A DNA stretch of 64,000 nt from an uncultured bacterium (GCA_900553895.1 USFB01000001.1:62001-126000), one strand, 5' to 3'. Positions 24,608-33,794 are shown, numbered from the stretch's first letter. Notes: generated from the sequence alone by a model not told the origin. Made by a program: numbers and translations.

Positions 24608-25356
24608 CTGTTCTCCTGAGGTAAATTTAATCTAAAATAAAACTGATTTAAAGCTTCTGATACAATTTCTGATTTTCTATCAACAACACCTGTTGCCAAG
24701 TGCTCATCAAACGGAATACTGCCTAAAACTTCTACATCAGCGGTTTTTAGTTGTTCAGAAATAGCGTTCAAATCTTCGTTTTTAACTTTATTTATAACAA
24801 CACCCATTTGACCGCCAACAGCGTATTTAGCAGAAAATTCACTTATGCGTTTAGCAAGATTGATTGAATCAACAGTCGGGTTTGCAACAACAAGAGTCAA
24901 ATCTATATCAGTATCTACAAGTTGGTTTAAGTATTTCAAATCAAATTCGCAATCAAAAAGCACAAAATCGTAACGTTCTATTAGCCTTTGGCAAGCGTCA
25001 TTGATTTGACCTGTTATAGGGCATCTGCAATCTTTTGCCCCTACAAACCAAGAAGTAATAATATCAACGTTCTCGTTTAAAGGTTCAATAATGTCTTCCA
25101 TTGCCCATTCAACGTATTCATGCTTTGACATGCCTTCGGGAATACCTGTTTTGTATTCGTGTTTACCGCTTCTGATACCATAAATCGTATTTCTGATATC
25201 AAGTCCAAATGAGTGACCAAGTTCTGAAGTTAAATCATTATCAAATAATAAGATTGATTTTTCGGGGAAGTTTTTTTGTAAAACATTTAAAAACGCTTTT
25301 GTTAAAGTTGTTTTTCCACTTCCGCTTTTTCCTGTTATTGCTATTTTTATCGTCAA
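24604..25356 (-). CDS. CooC-like MinD-family ATPase with CxC metal motif
   Basis: 250 residues from a TTG start at 25356, chosen because AGAGG sits 7 bases ahead and because the protein then begins MTIKIAITGKSGSGKTTLTK; a longer frame upstream has no Shine-Dalgarno sequence. The P-loop GKSGSGKTT carries the signature lysine (Lys10) of SIMIBI ATPases. At 110-112 is Cys-Arg-Cys (GAKDCRCPITG), at the place where CooC nickel-insertion ATPases have the CxC that binds metal at the dimer interface. FDCEFDL is the switch-II/Walker B region and VVINKVKNED the later nucleotide site. Likely a metal-enzyme maturation ATPase; whether its client is CO dehydrogenase cannot be told from the window. Overlaps folD by four bases. 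Confidence 0.78.
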   Translation of the reverse strand: MTIKIAITGKSGSGKTTLTKAFLNVLQKNFPEKSILLFDNDLTSELGHSFGLDIRNTIYGIRSGKHEYKTGIPEGMSKHEYVEWAMEDIIEPLNENVDIITSWFVGAKDCRCPITGQINDACQRLIERYDFVLFDCEFDLKYLNQLVDTDIDLTLVVANPTVDSINLAKRISEFSAKYAVGGQMGVVINKVKNEDLNAISEQLKTADVEVLGSIPFDEHLATGVVDRKSEIVSEALNQFYFRLNLPQENR

Positions 25357-25658
25357 AATAATACCTCTTTTGTTTATTTTAACATGAAAATGGAAAGGTT
25401 TTAAATTTGCTCCGCACAACCTCACTTGTCAGCACTACCGTCCGAGATAATTTTGAAAAGCATATACCTCTTTTAATAAGTTGAATTGCTTCGTCACTAT
25501 AAAATGTTCCTCGCAATGACCGGGCGTTTGACTTCCAAGCGTGCCGTCATTGCGAAGGCGATTAGCCTGAAGCAATCCAGCCTTTTAATAACTATTTTTA
25601 TTGTATTAAATAATTATTATGGATAATAATGCTATCCATGGAGGTTGTTTGCTTTATC
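25357..25658. other. Intergenic region holding a long inverted repeat
   Basis: About 300 bases without a gene. It contains the leader of the CooC-like gene and the inverted repeat at 25485-25576; the remaining bases before the efflux gene are AT-rich with no terminator that I can see. Confidence 0.7.
25485..25576. repeat. MITE-like inverted repeat
   Basis: Outer boxes ATTGCTTC (left) and GAAGCAAT (right); inner boxes CGCAATGAC (25512-25520) and GTCATTGCG (25546-25554), with a loop of about 25 bases. The right half contains the 19-mer that recurs at 6408-6426. No open frame is present. It lies in the gap between two minus-strand transcription units. Confidence 0.8.
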
Positions 25659-27107
25659 TTATTTCTTCTTACCCTTCGTCTTCACTTTCGTATTCTTATT
25701 CAATTCAACTTCACCATTTGCAATATTTTTTCCAATAACTTTTTCTAAAGTTGCGCGAGCGGTATTATATTCATACATTGTTTGATAATACGTCAATTGT
25801 GCATTTTGATACTGAACTTGTGCCTCTTTAAGTTCAACAGGATTACCAACACCAACTTTATATCTGCCATAAGAAAGTTCATAGTTTTCTTTTGCCTGTT
25901 TCATTCCCAAAAACGCAACAGGAATTTTATTTTTCTTTTCTTTCAAAGAAAAATACGATTCTTGAACTTCATAGTAAATATTGTTTTTTGTATTAATTGC
26001 ATTTGCTTGTTCTTTTGAGTGTAAAGCTTTTGCTTCTTTGATTTCATTTTTAATCAACATTCCATTAATAGTCGGAAAATTCAAATATCCACCGAAATTA
26101 TAACCATAGTTAGAAGCAGGAGTTCTACCACCGACTTGGAATTGTCCTTCAACACTCAATTGTGGAAAATACGATTTCTTGACCAATTTAACGTTTTGAC
26201 GAGCTTCTTCTACCTTAACTTCCGCCAATTGAAATTCTGGACGTGATTCTTGTGCAATCTTTATTGCAGATTCCAAAGTTACATCACAAGGTTCGTATCT
26301 TAAACACTCATTAATTTTATATTTGTTAAAATACGGTAAACCCATCGCATTATTTAATTTTGCCATAGCAATATCAACAGCATTTTCAGCCTGAATTAAT
26401 GTCAATTTAGCGTTTGATAAATTAACTTCCGCTATCGTTACATCAACCTTTGGTTTTGTACCGACAGTATAAAACGCTTTTGCTTGATCATAAAATGCAG
26501 AATATTTAGCAACCATATCTTCTGCAACTTTCTTGGCTTCAATCGCATATTGAAGGCTGTAATAAGACTTTTTAACTTCACAAATCACATCATTTACGGT
26601 GCCTGTCAAAGTGATTTTATAGCCTTGATTATCTAACTTTCTTATTGTAACTTGGTTTTGAGTCACACCAAAGTCATAAAGCATTTGAGAAGCACTGATT
26701 TGCCCCAATACAAAGTAGTTGAACACCAAATTTTGTCTGAATACGTCTGACAATTGAAGTTGTCTTATTCTGGTGTAACCTGTTTGCCAACCAAATTGAG
26801 GAAAATAAGACGCCCATGCCTGCCTTATTCTATAATCAGACGCGAATACATCCTGCATAGCCGCTTGTATTCGAGGATTGTTACCCAAAGCAAATTTTAA
26901 ACATTCTTCCAGTGAAATATCAATTGAGTTTTCTACTCCACCTTTAATCACGGCAACGTCATCAGCTTTTGGCTCAACATCTTTACTGTCAGGATATTCC
27001 TCTTGTTTAATTTTATTACCCAAATCATCTTTGTGCCAAAAAGCAGCATAAGAAGGTACTTGAGCTAAAAATTGAACAATTAAAAATGTAGCAATTAATT
27101 TTTTCAT
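25659..27107 (-). CDS. TolC-family outer membrane efflux channel
   Basis: 482 residues with a signal peptide (MKKLIATFLIVQFLAQVPSYA). The mature protein has the TolC duplicated alpha-helical pattern: SLEECLKFALGNNPRIQAAM near 60-80 and a second repeat ITLESAIKIAQESRPEFQLA-like near 280-300 (ESAIKIAQESRPEFQLAEVK), each ending in long helices. It forms the outer membrane exit duct of a tripartite pump. Its start overlaps the RND gene stop by four bases, so it is the third gene of an adaptor-RND-channel operon. The C-terminus is Lys-rich (KTKGKKK). Confidence 0.93.
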   Translation of the reverse strand: MKKLIATFLIVQFLAQVPSYAAFWHKDDLGNKIKQEEYPDSKDVEPKADDVAVIKGGVENSIDISLEECLKFALGNNPRIQAAMQDVFASDYRIRQAWASYFPQFGWQTGYTRIRQLQLSDVFRQNLVFNYFVLGQISASQMLYDFGVTQNQVTIRKLDNQGYKITLTGTVNDVICEVKKSYYSLQYAIEAKKVAEDMVAKYSAFYDQAKAFYTVGTKPKVDVTIAEVNLSNAKLTLIQAENAVDIAMAKLNNAMGLPYFNKYKINECLRYEPCDVTLESAIKIAQESRPEFQLAEVKVEEARQNVKLVKKSYFPQLSVEGQFQVGGRTPASNYGYNFGGYLNFPTINGMLIKNEIKEAKALHSKEQANAINTKNNIYYEVQESYFSLKEKKNKIPVAFLGMKQAKENYELSYGRYKVGVGNPVELKEAQVQYQNAQLTYYQTMYEYNTARATLEKVIGKNIANGEVELNKNTKVKTKGKKK

Positions 27108-30100
27108 TTTGCTCTACCTTCCTTTTTAGCTTTTAAATAAGCAGCTGATTTTTCTTTCATTCTATTTATCATAACAAAAAATGCCGGAACTAATATACTA
27201 CCCAAGAAGGCAACAGCCATCATACCACCGAATACAGAAACCCCGATTGAGTGACGGCTGCCTGCACCTGCGCCTTTTGCAAACACAAGAGGTAATAAAC
27301 CTAAGATGAACGCAATATTTGTCATCATAACCGCTCTGAAACGAAGTTTTGCAGCTTGCATCGCAGCTTCAATATAATTTAATCCATCCTTCTCCATCGC
27401 ATCTTTTGCAAACTCTACAATCAAGATTGCTTGTTTTGTACTCAAACCGATTAACATAACCAAACCAACCTGAGCGTAGATATCAAGCGATAGACCTGAT
27501 ATATATTGGAAGAACAATGCGCCTAAAAGAGCAACCGGCGAAATTAAAAGTACGGCAATCGGTAATGTCCAGCTTTCGTATAATGCTACAAGGAACAAAT
27601 AAACGAAAGTTAAAGCCATTGCCAAAATTGGTCCGATTTGACCTGCGGATTTTTGTTCTTGTAAAGAAGTACCTGACCAAGCATAGTCCATATCTTTAGG
27701 TAAAACTTTATCAGAAATTTCTGACATAGCTTTCATAGCGTCACCTGAACTTACACCGCTTGCAGGGTTCCCGTTAATAGTTATAGCAGGATACATGTTA
27801 AAACGAGAGAGCATATAAGGTCCAACGATGTTTTCTGTTGTTATTACAGAAGATATCGGAAGCATTTTACCCGAATTGTTTTTAACATAAATCTTGCTTA
27901 TATCACCCAATGTAGCACGATATGGCGCATCAGCCTGCATGTATACACGATAAACTCTACCAAACTTGTTAAAGTCGTTTACATAAGTTGCACCGAATTG
28001 AGCCGCTAAAGTGCTATATATTTCAGTTATTGAAACTCCTTGAGCTAAAGCTTTTTCTTCATTAATTTTTACTACAACTTGCGGTAGCGAAGAAGTAAAT
28101 GACGTATATAAGCTGGAGAAAGCAGAATCCTGTCTTGCAACTTGTAATAAATTTTGAACCTGTGCAAATAATTCGTCTGCGGTTCTATCACCCTTATCTA
28201 AAAGTTGATATTCAAAACCGCCATACATACCCATGCCGGAAATTGCAGGTGGTTGTGATACAAACGAAGTTGCTTCCGGATATTTACCAATAATTTTATT
28301 TGCTTGTGAAGTTATACTGCTTACGGATAACTTTGAAGATTTTCTCTTAGACCATGGTTCTAATTTCAAAATCATAAATGCCGAATTTTCGCCCTTCATA
28401 CCGTTAATTTGCATTATTGAAGCAATCCCCGGTATATTTGCAAACTCTTTGCTCATTTTATCAACAACGTTAGCTGTTCTTGTCAAAGTTGCACCGTCTT
28501 GTAATTGAACCATTACAAACAAAGCGCCTCTGTCTTCATCCGGCAAAAATCCTGTTGGAGTCAATTTAAACATGATAAATATTGCAAAAATAACACTAAT
28601 AAGAACTCTTAAAGTCTTTTTCGGTGAAGCAACAAAATAATGTACAGTTTCTAAATATTTAGTTCTAACCCCGTTAAACCAATCCTCAAATTTTTGAATA
28701 AATTCAAAGTCTGTTTTTTCTTCACCTGATTTCAGAATCAGTGAACAAAGAGCAGGAGAAAGAGTTAAAGCAACGACGGTCGATAAACCGATTGAAGTTG
28801 CAATACAAACTGCAAACTGTCTGTACATCTGTCCTGTAATACCACTCATAAAGGATACGGGAACAAATACCGCCATTAATACAAGAGAAGTTGCAACAAC
28901 AGCGCCGAAAACTTCTTGCATAGTTATTTCAGTAGCATCTTTCGGCGATTTACCTTCTTGAATGTGTCTTTGGGTGTTTTCCAATACTACAATAGCATCA
29001 TCAACAACCAAACCTACCGCAAGTACCAAGCCAAATAAGATTAACAAGTTAATTGAGAATCCCATTAATGCCATAAATATAAACACACCAATCAATGAAA
29101 CAGGAATTGCACAGAATGGAATGAATGCTGCGCGCGCAGTTCCCAAGAATAAATACGTTACTGCACTTACAAGAGCAATCGCAAGTATAATTGCACTAAC
29201 TACCTCGTGAATAGATTCTCTTACGAATTCTGTTGTATCATATTGAGTTGCATAATCCATGTCACTTGGGAATTTCTTACTCAAAGTTTTCATTTTTTTC
29301 TGAATTTGATTTACCAAGTCAATTGTATTAGCTTCCGGCAACTGCGAAATAGCAATAACAGCAATATCACTACCATCAGCAGATACGGCTGATGCATAGT
29401 TTTCAGCACCTAATTCTACACGCGCAACATCTTTAAGTTTTACGTTTGAACCATCTCGATTTGATTTAACGACAATGTTTTCAAACTCTTCAACATCCTT
29501 CAATCTTCCTTTTGTCCTTAATGTAAATTTCATCATTTGAGGACTTTCCATAGGTTCAACACCAATATTTCCCGCAGGAGATTGTGTGTTTTGAGATGTT
29601 ATCGCACTATTAATTTCGCTTGCAGAAACACCTAAACTAGCCATTTTATCGGGTTTCAGCCAAACTCGCATTGAATAATCGCCTGCACCGAAAACTTGAA
29701 CCTGACCACAGCCTTTAGTACGAGCTAGCTCATCTTTTAAATATAAAGTCGCGTAATTGGCTAAAAATAATGAATTATACGTACCGTTTGGAGAAGAAAG
29801 GGCTAAGTATAAACATCCTGCACCACCCGTAGATTTTTTAACAGTCAAACCATACCGCTTAACTTCTTCCGGCAATCTCGGCTGAACCAATTGTAATTGG
29901 TTCTGAACGTTAACCAGAGCCATGTCAGGGTCTGCACCGACATCAAAATACAAAGTCAATTGGTAAGAACCATTCTTTGATTCTGATGACATATAAAGCA
30001 TGTCTTGAATACCGTTCAGTTGTAATTCTACCGGTGCTGCAATCGTTGATGCGATTACATCAGAACTGGCACCGCTGTATGTAGCGTTTACAATAACCTG

Positions 30101-30226
30101 CGGTGGCGTAATTGAAGGATACTCCTCCAATGGTAGAGTTGTTAGAGATATCAAACCCGCTAAAATAATCGCTAATGAGATTACAATAGACAGTTTTGGT
30201 CGTTTTATAAATAAATTACCTGCCAT
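27104..30226 (-). CDS. RND efflux transporter, HAE1/AcrB type
   Basis: 1040 residues, the normal AcrB size. It is a proton-driven inner membrane pump. Twelve membrane helices in the RND layout are evident. The N-terminus NLFIKRPKLSIVISLAIILA is typical. The proton-relay Asp pair lies in GLVLAVGLVVDDAIVVLENT (about 409-410), and the relay Lys of the second half lies in GLSTKQAILIVEFAKD. Two large periplasmic loops carry the porter domains. The start overlaps the adaptor stop by one base (TAATG) and the stop overlaps the TolC gene start, so the three are tightly coupled. The substrate cannot be inferred. No TetR or MarR regulator gene adjoins. Confidence 0.96.
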   Translation of the reverse strand: MAGNLFIKRPKLSIVISLAIILAGLISLTTLPLEEYPSITPPQVIVNATYSGASSDVIASTIAAPVELQLNGIQDMLYMSSESKNGSYQLTLYFDVGADPDMALVNVQNQLQLVQPRLPEEVKRYGLTVKKSTGGAGCLYLALSSPNGTYNSLFLANYATLYLKDELARTKGCGQVQVFGAGDYSMRVWLKPDKMASLGVSASEINSAITSQNTQSPAGNIGVEPMESPQMMKFTLRTKGRLKDVEEFENIVVKSNRDGSNVKLKDVARVELGAENYASAVSADGSDIAVIAISQLPEANTIDLVNQIQKKMKTLSKKFPSDMDYATQYDTTEFVRESIHEVVSAIILAIALVSAVTYLFLGTARAAFIPFCAIPVSLIGVFIFMALMGFSINLLILFGLVLAVGLVVDDAIVVLENTQRHIQEGKSPKDATEITMQEVFGAVVATSLVLMAVFVPVSFMSGITGQMYRQFAVCIATSIGLSTVVALTLSPALCSLILKSGEEKTDFEFIQKFEDWFNGVRTKYLETVHYFVASPKKTLRVLISVIFAIFIMFKLTPTGFLPDEDRGALFVMVQLQDGATLTRTANVVDKMSKEFANIPGIASIMQINGMKGENSAFMILKLEPWSKRKSSKLSVSSITSQANKIIGKYPEATSFVSQPPAISGMGMYGGFEYQLLDKGDRTADELFAQVQNLLQVARQDSAFSSLYTSFTSSLPQVVVKINEEKALAQGVSITEIYSTLAAQFGATYVNDFNKFGRVYRVYMQADAPYRATLGDISKIYVKNNSGKMLPISSVITTENIVGPYMLSRFNMYPAITINGNPASGVSSGDAMKAMSEISDKVLPKDMDYAWSGTSLQEQKSAGQIGPILAMALTFVYLFLVALYESWTLPIAVLLISPVALLGALFFQYISGLSLDIYAQVGLVMLIGLSTKQAILIVEFAKDAMEKDGLNYIEAAMQAAKLRFRAVMMTNIAFILGLLPLVFAKGAGAGSRHSIGVSVFGGMMAVAFLGSILVPAFFVMINRMKEKSAAYLKAKKEGRAK

Positions 30227-31428
30227 TATTTTCCTTTAATCAATCTTTTTACTTTATTTGTTGCACGTTGAAATAAGCTTACTTTCTTTTGAGTCGCTTG
30301 TTCTTCAATCCTTTCCACAATTCTTACGGGACGTCCTTGTATAACTTTTTGAATACCTCCCGTAATAATTCTGTCACCTACATTAACACCTGAAGAAACA
30401 AGCCATTTGCCGTTATCTTCACCCATTGTTTTAATATAAGTCATTTTTGGTAAATTATCCTTATCAAGAATGTACAAATAGCGTCCTTCTTGGTTTTCCA
30501 TAGTTGCCTCTTGAGGAACAACAGCTACTTTATCTTTGTTTTTAGTATAAAGAATTACGCGCCCAAAATCACCTTGAATTAAAGAATCGTCAGGATTTGG
30601 GAAAGTTGCTCTCATTGTAATTGTACCGGTTGAATCATCAATTTTGTTATCATGAAAATCTTGAACACCTTTAAATTTGTACTTTTCACCTGAACTAAAA
30701 ATAAATTCAACATCTCTATTTACGTTTGCTGTTTTATCAATTCTAACAAGCTCTGCATAATCTTTTGATTCCAATGGGAAGGTTATATACATCGGATCAG
30801 AACTGTTAATGGTTGTTAAAGCCCCGCTATTCATTGAAACATAGTTACCAACAGTTACGGAAATAATTCCGACACGTCCGTTCACAGGAGATTTAACTTT
30901 TGTGTAACCTAAATTTCTTTGAGTATCACGGTAAGCACTTTGAGCATTCGCAACCTGCGCTCTATAAGCATCTCTCTGAGATAAAATGCTATCATAATCA
31001 GAACGAGCTATATAATCATTTTGTACAAGTTCTTTATAACGTTTTAACTGCTTGTCATAATAAGCATATTGAGACTGCGCATTATCTAAATTCGCCTTAG
31101 CTTGATTTGCTGCATATTGATATTGTTGAGGTTCAATCTCAAATAACAATTGACCTGCTTTTACATAATCGCCTTCTTTAAAGTAACTTTTAGTTAAATA
31201 TCCGCTAATACGCGCTAAAACATCAACTCTATATTTTGCAACAACTCTTGCAGTAGCAGTAAATTGACGTTGAACTTCTTCTGAGCCGACTGTAGTAACC
31301 GTAACTGCCGGTGTGCCCATCATAGCACGTTGTTTAGCAGTTTTCATTTTATCCATATTAGATAAAAACATTCTGCCTAAAATTAGCGCAAGTACTACTA
31401 GTACAATGATTATAATATTTTTTCTCAT
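30226..31428 (-). CDS. RND efflux periplasmic adaptor (membrane fusion protein)
   Basis: 400 residues from the ATG at 31428, chosen because GGAGAG lies 7 bases ahead; a longer frame upstream codes for an implausible N-terminus. An N-terminal membrane helix (MRKNIIIIVLVVLALILGRM) anchors it. Then come the biotinyl-lipoyl barrel (VLARISGYLTKSYFKEGDYV and KSPVNGRVGIISVTVGNYVS), the alpha-helical hairpin (about 95-160), the beta-barrel (about 205-280) and the membrane-proximal domain (about 285-370). It bridges the RND pump to the outer membrane channel. First gene of the three-gene efflux operon. Confidence 0.94.
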   Translation of the reverse strand: MRKNIIIIVLVVLALILGRMFLSNMDKMKTAKQRAMMGTPAVTVTTVGSEEVQRQFTATARVVAKYRVDVLARISGYLTKSYFKEGDYVKAGQLLFEIEPQQYQYAANQAKANLDNAQSQYAYYDKQLKRYKELVQNDYIARSDYDSILSQRDAYRAQVANAQSAYRDTQRNLGYTKVKSPVNGRVGIISVTVGNYVSMNSGALTTINSSDPMYITFPLESKDYAELVRIDKTANVNRDVEFIFSSGEKYKFKGVQDFHDNKIDDSTGTITMRATFPNPDDSLIQGDFGRVILYTKNKDKVAVVPQEATMENQEGRYLYILDKDNLPKMTYIKTMGEDNGKWLVSSGVNVGDRIITGGIQKVIQGRPVRIVERIEEQATQKKVSLFQRATNKVKRLIKGK

Positions 31429-31571
31429 TCTCTCTCCATAAATACTGGTTTTACATATCCTTGTATTTATTTTACACCAAAAAATAAATACAAAGATATG
31501 TTTAATTTTAAACACGATTTTAACAAAAAGTTGTTTTTGAATCAAGACACCAGTTGGAGAAAATTATAATA

Positions 31572-31606
31572 AAAAAGCACTCAATTATTACATTGAGTGC
31601 TTTTTA
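31572..31606 (-). terminator. Rho-independent terminator of the small secreted protein gene
   Basis: AAAAAGCACTCAAT and its complement ATTGAGTGCTTTTT around a six-base loop (TATTAC); T-runs on both strands. About 19 bases downstream of the gene ending at 31625 and upstream of the efflux operon. Confidence 0.92.
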
Positions 31607-31624
31607 TTACTTATTATTAACATT

Positions 31625-31936
31625 TTATTTTTTCAATGATTTCCAATAATTAGCTTCTGATTGGATAGCATTTTTAGTAGCTTCGTGTCTTGCTTTAGCC
31701 TCTTTTTGTTGTTGTTCTATTTTAGCTTTACGAGCTTCTTGTTGTTTTTTGTATTCTGCTTGTTTTTGAGCATTTGCTTTTTGTTGTGCTTCTGCTCTTG
31801 CATTCAATTCTTTTTCTTTAGTTGTAATAGGTGCTAACTTTTTGTCTACATAATTTTGTAATCTTGATTCAGCTGCTGATACTGCCAAAGTTGAAGTCAA
31901 GGCGATTAACATTAAAACTGATAGTAATTTTTTCAT
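31625..31936 (-). CDS. Small exported Lys/Gln/Ala-rich helical protein
   Basis: 103 residues. A signal peptide (MKKLLSVLMLIALTSTLAVSA, cleavage after AxA) is followed by about 80 residues of highly charged, Ala/Gln/Lys/Glu-rich helix (for example EKELNARAEAQQKANAQKQA) and an aromatic tail (NYWKSLKK). A periplasmic coiled coil is likely. The Shine-Dalgarno sequence AAAGGAG precedes the ATG well. It is monocistronic, divergent from the glycosyltransferase gene and closed by a terminator. Composition alone recalls periplasmic chaperones, but I cannot assign it. Confidence 0.75.
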   Translation of the reverse strand: MKKLLSVLMLIALTSTLAVSAAESRLQNYVDKKLAPITTKEKELNARAEAQQKANAQKQAEYKKQQEARKAKIEQQQKEAKARHEATKNAIQSEANYWKSLKK

Positions 31937-31995
31937 TTTAAAACTCCTTTCTTATGCATATGAGAATTTTAAAATACTTTTTTTTATTTTTCAAG

Positions 31996-32001
31996 TATAA
32001 T
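31996..32001 (+). promoter_or_regulatory. -10 box of a probable leaderless transcript
   Basis: TATAAT ends 6 bases before the ATG at 32008, so a normal transcription start (about 7 bases beyond the box) falls on the start codon itself. There is no Shine-Dalgarno sequence. The -35 region is weak. Confidence 0.5.
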
Positions 32002-32007
32002 ATTAAT

Positions 32008-32727
32008 ATGAGTGTAGAGTTACTAGGTTATAATGTCGACGATTATTCGTTCGATGAAGCTATTATTAGAGCAAAAAGCTTAATAGACGGTGATAAAATT
32101 TCACAAGTCGTTACAATTAATCCTGAAATGTTTCAGGAAGCAGAAAAGAATGCAAATTTTTCTAACATAATCAAGGAAGCAGAAATGGTTATTCCCGATG
32201 GTGTTGGCGTAAAAATTGCACTTCAAATCACAGGCAAAAAAGCGAACCGAATTCCCGGAATTGATTTTGCCAAAAAACTTCTTCAAGAATCGGCTATAAG
32301 TGGGATTCCTGTTGCTATAATCGGTTCTAAAGAAGAAGTTGTTGTAAAAGCTGTAGAAAATTTACAAAAAGAAATTAACGGGTTAAATATAGTTTATTTT
32401 CACAACGGTTATTTTAAAGATGATGCGCCTATTTATGATGAGCTTAAAACAAAGTCACCAAAATTAATCTTGGTTGCTCTTGGTTCTCCTCGACAAGAAG
32501 AATTTATTTATAACGCGAAAAATGTTTTAAATCCTGCATTAATGGTAGGAATTGGCGGAAGTCTTGATGTTTGGTCAGGCTCTGTTAAGCGTGCGCCAAA
32601 AATATTCCAAAAATTAGGTTTAGAATGGTTATACAGAACAATTTCTCAACCTTCAAGATTTAAAAGAATTTTCCCAACGTTACCGTTGTTTTTGTTAAAA
32701 GTTATTAATTATAAGGATAGAATTTAG
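32008..32727 (+). CDS. WecG/TagA/CpsF-family glycosyltransferase
   Basis: 239 residues from ATG at 32008. The upstream in-frame extension to 31954 would code for MHMRILKYFFLFFKYNINMS and overlaps the promoter, so I reject it. Family signatures: VVTINPEMFQEAEKN (about 34-48), VIPDGVGVKIALQ (61-73, with the catalytic Asp64), RIPGIDF (81-87), LGSPRQEEFIYN and GIGGSLDVWSGSVKRAPKIF. Members transfer N-acetylmannosamine-type sugars to lipid-linked carriers in cell-surface polymer synthesis. It is followed directly (0 bases) by the transketolase gene. Confidence 0.9.
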   Translation: MSVELLGYNVDDYSFDEAIIRAKSLIDGDKISQVVTINPEMFQEAEKNANFSNIIKEAEMVIPDGVGVKIALQITGKKANRIPGIDFAKKLLQESAISGIPVAIIGSKEEVVVKAVENLQKEINGLNIVYFHNGYFKDDAPIYDELKTKSPKLILVALGSPRQEEFIYNAKNVLNPALMVGIGGSLDVWSGSVKRAPKIFQKLGLEWLYRTISQPSRFKRIFPTLPLFLLKVINYKDRI

Positions 32728-33564
32728 ATGCTTACAGAATTAGAGATTAACGAATTAAAGAAATTCGCTTGCGAAACAAGAAAAAATATTGTTAAGATGG
32801 TGCATAATGCAAAATCGGGTCATCCTGGTGGTTCGCTTTCTGCTGCTGACATTATGGCTGTTTTGTACAACAAATCTCTAAATATTCCTAAAGAATGGGA
32901 TAAATCTGCTGATTTCGAAAATCGTGATAGATTTATTTTATCAAAAGGGCATGCATCACCTCTTTTATATTCCGTTTTGGCGCAACACGGAATGTTCCCT
33001 CAAGAAGATTTGATGGGATTTAGAAAGTTTGGAACTAAGCTTCAAGGTCACCCTGCAAAAGGTTATGTTCCGGGAGTTGAAACTTCTACCGGCTCTTTAG
33101 GTCAAGGACTTTCAATCGGATGTGGTATGGCATTAGGGTTAAAGCTTAAAAATAACCCTGCGCATGTTGTTGTATATACAGGCGATGGCGAATTACAGGA
33201 AGGTTCTTGCTGGGAAGCTTTTATGCAAGCTGCACACAGAGATTTGGATAATCTTATTGTAATTATAGATAGAAACAGACTTCAAATTGACGGATGCACA
33301 GAAAATGTTATGGCTTTAGATAACTTACATGACAAATTAAAAGCGTTTAATTGGAATGTTTTGGAAATTGACGGGCATGATTTTGAAGAAATTTATGAAG
33401 GTGTAGAAAAAGCAAAACAATCAGATAGACCTTGCGCCATTATTGCTCACACAACAAAAGGCAAAGGTTGTTCTTTTATGGAAAACCAAGCAGGCTGGCA
33501 TGGAAAAGCTCCAAGCGATGAACAATTAGAAGAAGCTATTAAAGAATTTGAAGGAGCATTATAA
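32728..33564 (+). CDS. Transketolase, N-terminal (TPP-binding) subunit
   Basis: 278 residues, which is just the N-terminal half of a transketolase (full enzymes are about 660). It carries HNAKSGHPGGSLSAADIMAV, RDRFILSKGHASPLLYSVLA, TGSLGQGLSIGCGMALGLK and the TPP motif YTGDGELQEGSCWEAFMQAA. The enzyme moves two-carbon ketol units in the pentose phosphate pathway; the split form needs a separate C-terminal subunit carrying the pyrimidine-binding and C-terminal domains. That gene, usually immediately downstream, is absent here: the next gene is a 72-residue cysteine protein. It ends sharing its last base with that start (TAATG overlap). Confidence 0.93.
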   Translation: MLTELEINELKKFACETRKNIVKMVHNAKSGHPGGSLSAADIMAVLYNKSLNIPKEWDKSADFENRDRFILSKGHASPLLYSVLAQHGMFPQEDLMGFRKFGTKLQGHPAKGYVPGVETSTGSLGQGLSIGCGMALGLKLKNNPAHVVVYTGDGELQEGSCWEAFMQAAHRDLDNLIVIIDRNRLQIDGCTENVMALDNLHDKLKAFNWNVLEIDGHDFEEIYEGVEKAKQSDRPCAIIAHTTKGKGCSFMENQAGWHGKAPSDEQLEEAIKEFEGAL

Positions 33565-33782
33565 TGAACGATAATTCTATTAAAACATGTCCGTTTGCAG
33601 AAAATAAAGTTTGTAATGAAACTTGTCCTTTGTATATTTCGCCTGAAGAATTGAACGAATTTGTAGTAGCAAGACTTTCTTCTATCGGAGTATTAGATAG
33701 AGCAGAAGGTGAATGTTCACTGAAAATGCTTGCATTAAGCCAAGGTAGAGCTATTTTTGAAAATACAAATACTCGTGGGTAA
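33564..33782 (+). CDS. Small cysteine-motif protein, unknown
   Basis: 72 residues, starting in the last base of the transketolase stop. Four cysteines: C9, C17, C21 (TCPFAENKVCNETCPLY) and C51 (GECSLKM). This could hold zinc or an Fe-S cluster, but three plus one is not a standard pattern. The rest is helical (SPEELNEFVVARLSSIGVLD). Because it is coupled to the split transketolase, it might be a small partner protein. I recognise no family. Confidence 0.65.
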   Translation: MNDNSIKTCPFAENKVCNETCPLYISPEELNEFVVARLSSIGVLDRAEGECSLKMLALSQGRAIFENTNTRG

Positions 33783-33794
33783 TAACGTTTTTAT

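Noticed and set aside
31429..31545. Longer N-terminus for the efflux adaptor (start at 31545)
   Set aside because: The extension codes for a basic-hydrophobic stretch unlike the family, and the true Shine-Dalgarno sequence lies before the ATG at 31428.
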